A stretch of DNA of 7,218 nucleotides from Candidatus Tayloriibacteriota bacterium (GCA_026395155.1 JAPLZG010000042.1:1-7218); one strand, 5' to 3'. Positions 1 to 7,112 are shown, counted from the stretch's first letter. The notes: generated by a model from the sequence alone, not told the origin. Numbers and translations are program-made.

Positions 1-1
1 C

Positions 2-34
2 AACAACGAAGGCCGTTATTACTCTTTCAAGTAA
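2..34 (+). CDS. possible C-terminal end of an upstream gene (5' cut by window), GT2-like
   Basis: The second reading frame is open from the window edge and reads NNEGRYYSFK before a TAA at 32-34. Ten codons cannot identify a protein alone. The NEGR segment resembles the H-[DN]-E-G-R stretch that, as I remember it, follows the catalytic domain in one group of membrane-associated GT2 glycosyltransferases. What normally follows in that group (a Y-x-x-G...P segment, then a D/N-P-x-x-G-L hydrophobic tail) can be seen in the next frame, inside the following gene. This may therefore be the natural end of the upstream gene or the point where a longer glycosyltransferase is broken by a frameshift. The family link is from memory and is weak. 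Confidence 0.35.
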   Translation, partial: NNEGRYYSFK

Positions 35-41
35 AAATAGG

Positions 42-1034
42 ATGTCATCTTTTAGAAATCGATGGACACGCATGTACAAAAGGGGTCAAAAGATGCCCTT
101 ATTTAATTTATTACACCCAACTTCCAACCAATTGCGACCACTAAAAAGAATTGATCCCTATATACAAAAATTTCGAAGTTTAATTAAAAATCCCATTGTT
201 GGGTTGAGTCTTGTTTTTATCAAAGTAATGGATCTTTTGTTTTTAAACATTGGAGCCCTGAATGTTACTAAGAAAGATAAGCAAATTATTTCAGCTATCA
301 AAAACAAGACTATTTTTGAGAAAGAAGCAGGCTTGTATCAAAAAGAATTTTTTGAGAAAACGATTGGCGCAAAGTACGTAGATGAGGCAGAAAAAGAAAT
401 AGTTAAAAAGTATTTGAAAAATATTGACAAAAATGCTTGTATTAAGATACTTGATATCGGTCCCGGAGGAGGAAGATGGAGTAAATTAATGCTGAATTAT
501 TTTCCAAATTCTGAGGTGTTTGCTTGTGATCTTTCCGAAGGAATGGTAAGAGATTTGAAACAAAAATTCAAAAAGGAAACTCGATTCAAGGTGGTTGTGG
601 GAGATATGCAAAAATTACCTTTTAAAGATGATTCTTTTGATTTTGTCATAAGTATTAGAGCAATTAAATATGCACAAAATCAGAAAAAAGTTTTTGAAGA
701 AATATATCGTGTTCTAAAATTTAATGGGAAAGGTATTATCGAGCTTCCTTATTTGAATTTCATATATATTCTCATAAGAAAGTTTAAAATCTTTGGAAAG
801 ATAAGTGAATATGCAAATAGAATAGTTTTATCTGACGAGAAAAAAGTTAAAGAAATATTGCAAAAAGCTGGCTTTAAAATTGAATTTTTCGATAAATTCT
901 TTACTGTACCAGCTACTTTTTATAAAAATTGTAAATCAGAGATCTATTTATTAGTATTAAATAAAATTGACTTTGTACTACCAAGAAGTATCTTCGGCAG
1001 AAGTTTATTTATAACCGTTAAAAAAAATGGATAG
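42..1034 (+). CDS. class I SAM-dependent methyltransferase (Methyltransf_11 type) with extra N-terminal region
   Basis: The protein probably transfers a methyl group from S-adenosylmethionine to a small molecule or glycan precursor in the cytoplasm. Numbered from the ATG at 42, the SAM-binding loop is DIGPGGG at residues 138-144. The strand-2 acidic residue is D163 in FACD, a GDM..LPF..DSFD segment follows at 187-200, and VFEEIYRVLK..G at 217-229 is the usual post-motif helix. The fold occupies about residues 95-330. The first 75 residues are not part of it: they are basic, with a hydrophobic segment at 51-73, and resemble the membrane tail of a GT2 enzyme. The frame is open to the left edge, so the gene may start outside the window. 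Alternative starts are ATG 93 (AGGGG seven bases upstream), ATG 228 and TTG 333. The last 8 bases overlap the GT2 gene. The methyltransferase call is firm; start and substrate are not. Confidence 0.85.
   Translation: MSSFRNRWTRMYKRGQKMPLFNLLHPTSNQLRPLKRIDPYIQKFRSLIKNPIVGLSLVFIKVMDLLFLNIGALNVTKKDKQIISAIKNKTIFEKEAGLYQKEFFEKTIGAKYVDEAEKEIVKKYLKNIDKNACIKILDIGPGGGRWSKLMLNYFPNSEVFACDLSEGMVRDLKQKFKKETRFKVVVGDMQKLPFKDDSFDFVISIRAIKYAQNQKKVFEEIYRVLKFNGKGIIELPYLNFIYILIRKFKIFGKISEYANRIVLSDEKKVKEILQKAGFKIEFFDKFFTVPATFYKNCKSEIYLLVLNKIDFVLPRSIFGRSLFITVKKNG
81..85 (+). promoter_or_regulatory. candidate ribosome binding site for an internal start at 93
   Basis: AGGGG ends seven bases before the ATG at 93, a normal Shine-Dalgarno distance, whereas the ATG at 42 has only TAGG directly abutting it. 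This would favour a 313-residue methyltransferase starting MPLFN. The same bases would encode K-R-G inside a YKRGQKMP segment if this region is a glycosyltransferase tail, so the match may be chance. Confidence 0.3.
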
Positions 1035-1998
1035 TCTAATTTCAATAATAACTGTTAATTATAACGGCAAAAAATGGCTTAAAAAACTTTTTGATTCTTT
1101 GCTTTGTCAAACGTATAAAAATTTTGAAATTATTTTTGTAGATAATGGTTCAGTTGATGATAGTGTTGAATTTATAAAAAATAATTACAAAGATGATAGA
1201 ATAAAGATTATAAAAAGTGATAAAAATCTAGGTTTTGCCAGAGGGAATAATTTAGGGTTTAAAAGCTCAAGGGGTGAATATATTTTGCTTTTAAATAATG
1301 ACACTTGGATTGGGAATCATTTTATCGAAAAAATCTATAATTATTTGTTGATAAATAATCTAGACGTGGTCGCGCCTAGAGAAGCTGATTATAATGGATT
1401 ATCATTGCCATATTCTGATAATAGAACTATAGATATACTCGGACATCCGTTTTTTTTAAAAAATAAAATTAGAAAAATTTTTTATTTGCAGGGATTTTGT
1501 CTTATTTTCAACAGGAATCTATATAAACTCACTGGCGGATTAGATAATAATTTCTTTATGTATTGTGAAGAAACAGATTGGTTCTGGCGTTTAAATTTGC
1601 TTAATAAAAAATTTGGTTTAAATAAAAATGTTTGTGTTAACCATGCTGGATCGGGAAGTACTGGTAAGGGATTGAAATACAATATTTTTCTTTGGCGAAA
1701 TCAAAATACTTTACAGATGCTGATGAAGAATTATCAATGGTTTAATCTCTTATGGGTTTTACCTTTATATATATTGCAAAATATTTTTGAGATAATATTT
1801 TTTTTAATAATATTAAAACCGAAATTTTCCTATTCTTACATTGAAGGATGGATATTTAATATTAAAAATATTAGAAAAATTCTAGAGAAAAGAAGATTGG
1901 TGCAAAGGGATAGGAAAATTAGAGACTCGGAAATAATAAAAAAAATGTACTGGGGGCCAGGGAAGCTTAAACATTTATTTGATTATATAAAAAAATAA
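1027..1998 (+). CDS. GT2 family glycosyltransferase, WbbL/rhamnosyltransferase-like
   Basis: This is a GT-A fold, inverting glycosyltransferase that likely moves a sugar from a nucleotide donor to a growing glycan at the inner face of the membrane. The N-terminus SIITVNYNG (6-14) is the classic first strand, and FVDNGSVDDS (37-46) binds the nucleotide. NLGFARGNN (67-75) is typical of the COG1216/WbbL group. LNNDT (89-93) carries the metal-binding DxD-type site, and GGLDNNFFMYCEETDWFWRL (170-189) contains the catalytic-region E-E-x-D. NHAGSGSTG (205-213) and RNQNTLQMLMKNY (224-236) are also typical of the group. One hydrophobic segment at about 241-263 precedes a basic tail, suggesting membrane association. 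Length (323 residues) is normal. It overlaps the upstream gene by 8 bases, has no clear Shine-Dalgarno, and ends one base before the next ATG, so translation is probably coupled. The sugar cannot be predicted. Confidence 0.93.
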   Translation: MDSLISIITVNYNGKKWLKKLFDSLLCQTYKNFEIIFVDNGSVDDSVEFIKNNYKDDRIKIIKSDKNLGFARGNNLGFKSSRGEYILLLNNDTWIGNHFIEKIYNYLLINNLDVVAPREADYNGLSLPYSDNRTIDILGHPFFLKNKIRKIFYLQGFCLIFNRNLYKLTGGLDNNFFMYCEETDWFWRLNLLNKKFGLNKNVCVNHAGSGSTGKGLKYNIFLWRNQNTLQMLMKNYQWFNLLWVLPLYILQNIFEIIFFLIILKPKFSYSYIEGWIFNIKNIRKILEKRRLVQRDRKIRDSEIIKKMYWGPGKLKHLFDYIKK

Positions 1999-1999
1999 A

Positions 2000-2647
2000 A
2001 TGAATAGATATTCGACATTAAAGACAGTTGATACCAATTATTATTCAACAAAGAACATAATTCTCAGAGAAATTAGTTCTAATAAAACGATTCTTGATAT
2101 TGGTTGCAATGACGGTTATTTTGGAAGGTTTGACAAAGGAAATATTTACTATGGGTTAGATTACTCAGTTAAGGCTTTGAGCGACGCGAAGAATGACTAC
2201 AAAGATATATTACAGTATGATTTAAATAATTTATTGGTTTTACCATGGGACATTAAATTCGATACCATAGTGTTTGCTGATGTTTTAGAACATGTACTAT
2301 ATCCGGAAAAAGTTTTAGAATATTTTAGTAAAAACTATCTTATTAATAATGGAAAAGTAATAATTTCCTTGCCAAATATAGCTAATTGGCAAGTTAGGCT
2401 AAATTTATTATTCGGAAAATTTAATTATACAGATACAGGGATAATGGATAAAACGCATTTACATTTCTACTCTTTTCGGAGTGCTAGCAGGTTGATACGA
2501 GAAAATAATTTGAGAATAAATAAGGTTTTTAGTGGAGCGTCGTTCTTTGGCCCAACCATAGATATTTTTCCATTTCTAAGAAATATCTTGGCGACTAATA
2601 TAATATTAATTTGCGAAAAAAATGAGAAAAAGAAAATTATTAAATAA
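2000..2647 (+). CDS. SAM-dependent methyltransferase, Methyltransf_23 / MetW-like, of glycan loci
   Basis: This is a 215-residue class I methyltransferase, likely cytoplasmic. The SAM loop is LDIGCNDG (32-39), the strand-2 acidic residue is D54 in YYGLDYS, and DVLEHVLYPE (94-103) is the standard motif after strand 4. The stretch from SLPN (123-126) through R..LLFGKF.YTDTGI.D to THLHFYS (152-158) is a signature of the methyltransferases that commonly sit among glycosyltransferases in polysaccharide clusters. The product probably methylates a sugar or a chain end; the acceptor is unknown. The ATG lies one base after the previous stop, inside an A-rich stretch without a Shine-Dalgarno, and the 3' end overlaps the next gene by 26 bases. 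The lysine-rich C-terminus (EKNEKKKIIK) is encoded within that overlap. Confidence 0.9.
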   Translation: MNRYSTLKTVDTNYYSTKNIILREISSNKTILDIGCNDGYFGRFDKGNIYYGLDYSVKALSDAKNDYKDILQYDLNNLLVLPWDIKFDTIVFADVLEHVLYPEKVLEYFSKNYLINNGKVIISLPNIANWQVRLNLLFGKFNYTDTGIMDKTHLHFYSFRSASRLIRENNLRINKVFSGASFFGPTIDIFPFLRNILATNIILICEKNEKKKIIK

Positions 2648-3356
2648 AGTTTTAAATAATAGTATAGTGCAATTTATTCTATATTCTCCTTTAGCAGATT
2701 ATCATCAATGGTCGCTTTTGAAGTTTGTGAAGTGTAATGCTAAAAAGATAAAAAAGAACGAAAAAATAATTGATATAGGTGCGGGAGAATTAAAATATAT
2801 AAAATACTTTGAGCATTGCGAATATAAATCACAGGATTTTTGTCTAGGTGATGCTAACTGGGATTTTTCTAAAATAGATATTAAATCATCAGCATATAAA
2901 ATACCAGAGAAAGATGCTAGTTTTGACTATGTTTTATGCACACAAGTATTAGAACACTTAGAGTTTCCGGAGAAAGCTTTTTCTGAGTTTAGTAGATTAT
3001 TAAAAAATGGAGGAAAATTAATATTAACCGCGCCACTTGGTTTTGGAGAACATCAAATACCTTATGATTTTTTTAGATATACAAAATATGGACTTAAAAG
3101 TTTAGGAAAAAGAAATAATCTAAAATTAATAGAAATAAAACCTCACGGAGGAATATTTATAAATTTAGAATATGTATTGTGGCAATCAAAAAATAAATTA
3201 TTACCATTCAATAATATTTTATTAGTAAGATATCTATATTTTTTCATTTTTCTTCCAATTAAAATATTATCGGGAGGGATCTTTATATTTTTAGATTTGT
3301 TTGATAGAGAAAAGACGTGTACACTAAATTACAATTGTATATATGAAAAAATTTAA
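2622..3356 (+). CDS. SAM-dependent methyltransferase with C-terminal hydrophobic segment
   Basis: This is a 244-residue protein with a class I methyltransferase core. IIDIGAGE (49-56) is a shortened glycine loop, since the final glycine of the usual GxGxG is replaced by E56. FDYVLCTQVLEHLEFPEKAF (101-120) is the strand-4 motif and LLKNGGKLILTAP (126-138) is the strand-5 region. EHQIPYDFFRYT (143-154) is a motif I know from a group of methyltransferases in surface-glycan loci. Unlike the preceding gene, it ends in a strongly hydrophobic stretch at about 198-227 broken by P212/K214, which could form a membrane hairpin or amphipathic anchor. The start overlaps the upstream gene by 26 bases with no Shine-Dalgarno; its first codons are very A-rich. 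GC is very low here, about 20% over 3121-3300 by hand count. The substrate is unknown. Confidence 0.87.
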   Translation: MRKRKLLNKVLNNSIVQFILYSPLADYHQWSLLKFVKCNAKKIKKNEKIIDIGAGELKYIKYFEHCEYKSQDFCLGDANWDFSKIDIKSSAYKIPEKDASFDYVLCTQVLEHLEFPEKAFSEFSRLLKNGGKLILTAPLGFGEHQIPYDFFRYTKYGLKSLGKRNNLKLIEIKPHGGIFINLEYVLWQSKNKLLPFNNILLVRYLYFFIFLPIKILSGGIFIFLDLFDREKTCTLNYNCIYEKI

Positions 3357-5553
3357 TGATTTTTTGAGAAAAAAGAAATATTTATTGTTACTTATCTTTG
3401 CATCAATAATAACTCATTTACAATGGTTTAACCCTTTCTCTATTTTAAATTATTCAGACTGGAGCTATTGGCCCAATGAAGCTACTAGCCAATTATATAA
3501 TTCTTATGGAACGTGGATTAATTTTTCTAACTTTGGATTAGTAAACATTCAGTTACCTTTTAATCTTTTTACTTTCATTTGGTCACTAATTGTGAATCTA
3601 GGATCCTCTTACGATTTTGCCACAAAAATAACTTTCTTAATCCCAATTGCAATTTTAGGGTTCATTGCACCCTATATCTTGTTTAAAAAATTAATAAAAG
3701 ATGAGCTAGCTTCTTTTGTCGTTGCTTTATTTTATGGGGCATCTACATATTTTCTAATTCGACAAACAGCGCATATACCCATTGCATTTATTTATGCATT
3801 GACTCCGTTTATTCTTTATTTTTTCATTAGAGCCTTGGAAAATAATAAATTAGTAAACTGGTTATTTTTTATTTTAGTTTATTGGACGGGTAGCTGTTAT
3901 GAGATTAGAATTACCTATATTGTTACTTTAATACTTTTTCTCTATTTTGTATTTTGTCACATTTTAAACATTAAGAAACATTGGAAGAATATTTTATTGG
4001 GAGGTTGTTGCTTTATAAGTCTAAGTTTTTTCTGGCTACTCTCAATATCATTTGGCAGATCATTTGATAGTATTCTTGCTGTTGCCAACAGAGGTCTTTT
4101 TGGTAACTTTCTATTCGATATTGAGCATGCCTTTGCTCTATCGAATGATCCATGGACAGGAGGTCTACTTAATAATCAGTTTATCAAGCAACCTATAATT
4201 TGGTATTTTTGGTTTCTTCCACTTATTTCTTTCTCTGTTTTTTTATTCAAGCCAAAAAATTTTAAATATAAAAAAGAAGTTGTATTTTTTGGTGTAGTCT
4301 CACTTATTGGAATTTTTTTAACTAAACAATCTACAGAACCATTGGTTGGCGCTTATCTCTGGCTCTACAATAATTTTCCTGGGTTTAATCTATTTAGAGA
4401 TGCTTCGAAATTTTATTTACTAACAGCAATTGGCTATACTGGTTTGTTAGGATATAGCTTACTTGTGTTAAAAGAGCATAAAAATGAAATTTTAAATAAA
4501 TATGTATTTTTTGTTTTTTCAATAATCATAATTTTTATTAGTGTTTGGAATGTTAAGCCATTAATAACTGGTGAAATAAGAACCATGTTTGTCTCAAGAA
4601 ATATCCCAACAGATTATTTAGTTTTAAAATATTTTATATTAAAACAACCAGACTATTTTCGGACTATGTATATCCCTACGGATTCTCGATGGGGTATCTT
4701 TACTAATCAAAAGCCAAAAATTAGTGATATCGCTGTGATTGATAGCGAATGGAAAAATTTATTAAAAAATTATAATGAAAACGAAAAACTAACTCAAGAC
4801 AAAATTATTAATGTTTTCAAACTGCCATTCGCAGAGAATTTGATGGATAATTCCTCTATAAAATACGTTATTGTTCCCCTTCAGGATGTTGAGAATGATG
4901 ATGATTTTTTTGTTTCTTATGGAGGGGATAAAGATCCAAATATTAGGGAATGGTACATAAAAGAGCTAGATAAAGTAGATTGGCTCAAGAAGATTGACAT
5001 TGGAACACAAGATTTGGTGGTTTATGAAAATGAGAGTTATAAACCACATATTTATTTAACCAAAGAAAAAGAAACGATTTATTCTGATGTGGCTTTTCAA
5101 GGGATTGATTGGCAATTTAAAAACCCTACGGAGTATAAAATTTCGCTGAAAAACCTCTCCAAAATTCAATATCTTGATTTTTCCGAGAGTTTCCATTCGG
5201 ATTGGAAATTACGGGTGGGAGATTTTAATTGGTTCAAGGTATTGACTGATAAGAATTATTTTTTGCCCGACGATTTTCACATCAAAAACAACGCCAACTT
5301 AAACACTTTTAAAATTGATCCCGATTACATCAAACAAAACTTCCCCAAAGAAGACTACAAAGAAAATCCCGATGGTTCGATTGATGTCGAGCTAACGCTA
5401 TACTTCAAACCTCAATCATATTTCTACCTCGGTTTAATTATCAGTGGCGTAACTTTGCTGGGGTGTTTGGGATACCTTGGTTATGATTTTGTGAAACGAA
5501 GAAAGAGGAAAGAGATTGATACGACAGTAGAGGAGAATGAAAAAAACAAATGA
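3343..5553 (+). CDS. polytopic membrane protein, YfhO / arabinofuranosyltransferase-like (putative GT-C glycosyltransferase)
   Basis: The 736-residue protein has about 12 hydrophobic segments, roughly at 13-28, 70-87, 96-115, 122-140, 145-165, 170-184, 190-208, 216-237, 285-302, 313-328, 357-376 and 387-402. A large hydrophilic domain (403-693) follows, then one more membrane helix (694-716) and a charged cytoplasmic tail. The layout matches GT-C type enzymes that use polyprenyl-phosphate sugars outside the membrane. NYSDWSYWP (36-44) in the first loop offers D39 as a catalytic acid candidate. LFRDASKF (350-357) and NPTEY...DFSESFHSDWKL (594-623) recall the 'FR.p.kf' and 'N...LvfsesyhpgW' segments of YfhO-like and AftD-like proteins. 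It overlaps the upstream methyltransferase by 14 bases. GC rises to about 36% after 5101, unlike the N-terminal part. Family call is moderate; enzymatic activity is inferred. Confidence 0.75.
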   Translation: MKKFNDFLRKKKYLLLLIFASIITHLQWFNPFSILNYSDWSYWPNEATSQLYNSYGTWINFSNFGLVNIQLPFNLFTFIWSLIVNLGSSYDFATKITFLIPIAILGFIAPYILFKKLIKDELASFVVALFYGASTYFLIRQTAHIPIAFIYALTPFILYFFIRALENNKLVNWLFFILVYWTGSCYEIRITYIVTLILFLYFVFCHILNIKKHWKNILLGGCCFISLSFFWLLSISFGRSFDSILAVANRGLFGNFLFDIEHAFALSNDPWTGGLLNNQFIKQPIIWYFWFLPLISFSVFLFKPKNFKYKKEVVFFGVVSLIGIFLTKQSTEPLVGAYLWLYNNFPGFNLFRDASKFYLLTAIGYTGLLGYSLLVLKEHKNEILNKYVFFVFSIIIIFISVWNVKPLITGEIRTMFVSRNIPTDYLVLKYFILKQPDYFRTMYIPTDSRWGIFTNQKPKISDIAVIDSEWKNLLKNYNENEKLTQDKIINVFKLPFAENLMDNSSIKYVIVPLQDVENDDDFFVSYGGDKDPNIREWYIKELDKVDWLKKIDIGTQDLVVYENESYKPHIYLTKEKETIYSDVAFQGIDWQFKNPTEYKISLKNLSKIQYLDFSESFHSDWKLRVGDFNWFKVLTDKNYFLPDDFHIKNNANLNTFKIDPDYIKQNFPKEDYKENPDGSIDVELTLYFKPQSYFYLGLIISGVTLLGCLGYLGYDFVKRRKRKEIDTTVEENEKNK

Positions 5554-5584
5554 GATTGATTTTGGTAATTTTTAATCTAAATCG

Positions 5585-5956
5585 ATGTTTGATGTTGAAT
5601 GGGTTCACATAATTGTTTATTTTGTTTTGTTACCCGGACTTATTGCGATCTTGCTTATTGATAAAACTTGGAAAAGTTTTTATTCCTCAATTATTCACGT
5701 TGTTAAGGCTAATAATAAAGGTAAGATAAGTATATCTAAGATTATTTTGAGCGGTTTTTTTATGAAGAATCAATTTATTTTAGGTATTTTTATCATTACC
5801 ATTCTTTTATCTCTACTGGTTGTAAATATTTTTGAAAAAAACGAAGTATTGCCGATTGTTTCGATAATCATCGGCTATCTTTTGGGTAGAAACTTTAAAG
5901 AAATGGATTTTGGTGTTCCCAAAAAAGGGGACGATAAAAAAAATGAAAAAATTTAA
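5585..5956 (+). CDS. small hypothetical membrane protein with three predicted membrane segments
   Basis: I do not recognise a family for this 123-residue protein. Hydrophobic segments lie at about 8-25, 64-82 and 88-101, separated by a basic stretch with several lysines (27-61, for example KTWKSF and NNKGKIS) and by a short FEKNE turn. The tail after residue 102 is charged (GRNFKEMD, then PKKGDDKKNEKI), and by the positive-inside rule it and the 27-61 loop would be cytoplasmic. There is no signal peptidase site and no catalytic motif. The ATG at 5585 lies 31 bases after the upstream stop and has no Shine-Dalgarno; no better start is visible. The last 14 bases overlap the start of the following gene, so the two are probably translated together. 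That coupling is the only functional clue: a membrane partner or anchor for the next protein is a guess. Confidence 0.7.
   Translation: MFDVEWVHIIVYFVLLPGLIAILLIDKTWKSFYSSIIHVVKANNKGKISISKIILSGFFMKNQFILGIFIITILLSLLVVNIFEKNEVLPIVSIIIGYLLGRNFKEMDFGVPKKGDDKKNEKI
5925..5930 (+). promoter_or_regulatory. candidate ribosome binding site for the gene starting at 5943
   Basis: AAGGGG lies 12 bases before the ATG at 5943, inside the end of the upstream coding region. The spacing is longer than usual, but it is the only purine-rich GGGG block near a start in this part of the window. It supports 5943 rather than the in-frame ATG at 5910, which would lie upstream of it and give a 47-base overlap. Confidence 0.35.
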
Positions 5957-7112
5957 ATTAGAAGAAATTGAAGATATTTTAAAAATAAAAGGACATAATT
6001 ATCCTTTAAACAAGGAAGAAATAGAAGAATATTTTAACTATCTTGTTAGCACATTGAAGATTGATGATCCTGTTAATTTTCTAGCTAAAAAATGCTGTTT
6101 GGGGGTTAGTCAGGGCTTATATCTTTTAATGTACGGGAAGGATTTGAAAGATATTCTAGATAATTTCAAGGGAACGGAAAAGGATAAAAAAGATTTATTG
6201 AGAGAATTATCGTTAATGCATAATAATTTTCTACTGGAAGTTTCTATTCTTGGTCAACTGTCAAGGAATGGTTGCAAAATAGGTTTCTATGAGCATTTAG
6301 ATGGTAAAAATCCGGATGCAAGCGTGGAAGTCAATGGAAAGAAATATATTTTGGAAGTAACCTTGGCGGAAATTACCTATACTGACGAAAAAAGCCATAA
6401 GAAAATAAATATTATCGAAGCAAAGGGCTCAAAATGGTTTGATAGGTATCTTATGGATAGAATAGAAAGGGAGGCGACAATGAATCAGTTTAATAATAAA
6501 ACACTTATTATTTCGCCCAAGAATGTTTTCTCTGAATTCTGGTCTAGGATACAAAAATTTGAAGGATCCTTGAGTGATTTTTTCATTAATTCAGACGAAG
6601 TAGAAATTTTTGATGAGATTCTGACAGGTGATAAAGTTTTAGGTGTAAGCTATGAGTTAAAAGGAGATGGATACTCTTGTAAATTTGTGATTAAATCAAC
6701 TTTTGGTTATCTGCTAAACACACTTTCCGATAAAAATAAACAATTTAGAGGTTCTTCAAAAAACTTTATTCTCTACATAGAAATAGCGAGGATGGATTTT
6801 ATGGGAATAGGAGACAGTATGATTGTTGAATTGCAACATTACTTGAAACGATTTCCCAATTGTGCCGCCGTTGTTCTTTGCGAAAGGTTTGCCATTGATT
6901 ATCAAGAAAAATCTCCATCTTTATTTTCTGAGTGTTATTTTGTTGCAAATGGTAACTGTAAAGATGTTATAGATCCAAGAACTCCTGATGGAGAATATGA
7001 TTTTAAAGATATTGATAAATTAATCTTACGCAACAATACCCATTTTATTATTACTAAAGACGGAGACAGAAGGTTTATTAGTAAAAGATCTTTTGTGAAT
7101 AAATATAAGTAA
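5943..7112 (+). CDS. uncharacterised protein with PD-(D/E)XK nuclease-like core (E-x-T variant)
   Basis: This is a 389-residue soluble protein with no membrane segment. Numbered from the ATG at 5943, residues 1-90 are helical and charged, with no motif I know. A helix carrying E99 (NNFLLEVSILGQLSRNG, 94-110) leads to NPDASVEVNGKKYILEVT (123-140). That arrangement, an alpha helix with Glu, then P-D, a hairpin with N-G, then a hydrophobic strand ending E-x-T/K, is what PD-(D/E)XK nucleases look like. D125 and E138 would be the metal ligands, with T140 where lysine is usual. The remaining 250 residues show alternating strands and helices (for example KNFILYIEIARMDF and AAVVLCERFAI) without a recognised domain. 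An ATG at 5910 would add 11 residues; I prefer 5943 because of the AAGGGG block and the 14-base overlap with the upstream membrane-protein gene. Nuclease activity is inferred and could be lost. Confidence 0.7.
   Translation: MKKFKLEEIEDILKIKGHNYPLNKEEIEEYFNYLVSTLKIDDPVNFLAKKCCLGVSQGLYLLMYGKDLKDILDNFKGTEKDKKDLLRELSLMHNNFLLEVSILGQLSRNGCKIGFYEHLDGKNPDASVEVNGKKYILEVTLAEITYTDEKSHKKINIIEAKGSKWFDRYLMDRIEREATMNQFNNKTLIISPKNVFSEFWSRIQKFEGSLSDFFINSDEVEIFDEILTGDKVLGVSYELKGDGYSCKFVIKSTFGYLLNTLSDKNKQFRGSSKNFILYIEIARMDFMGIGDSMIVELQHYLKRFPNCAAVVLCERFAIDYQEKSPSLFSECYFVANGNCKDVIDPRTPDGEYDFKDIDKLILRNNTHFIITKDGDRRFISKRSFVNKYK

Noticed and set aside
1..141. Frame-1 open stretch from the window edge to the TAA at 139-141
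   Set aside because: Its translation has no family-like pattern and it overlaps the more protein-like frames 2 and 3.
1482..1682. 66-codon reading frame on the minus strand
   Set aside because: It lies wholly inside the well-supported GT2 gene, antisense to its conserved EETDW and NHAGSGSTG regions, and has no recognisable protein features.
5551..5561. TGA recoding (as in Gracilibacteria/SR1) at the end of the large membrane protein
   Set aside because: Read-through adds Asp and then meets another in-frame TGA and a TAA a few codons later; no gene in the window contains an internal TGA, and the protein already ends in a normal charged tail.
5554..5584. Possible promoter (TTGATT and a TAATCT-like box) before the small membrane protein
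   Set aside because: The spacing between the boxes is too short for a standard promoter, and such AT-rich hexamers are expected by chance at this composition.
5910..5942. Earlier in-frame ATG for the nuclease-like gene
   Set aside because: It would force a 47-base overlap and lies upstream of the only ribosome-binding-like block; the 11 added residues merely mirror the K-rich neighbouring frame.
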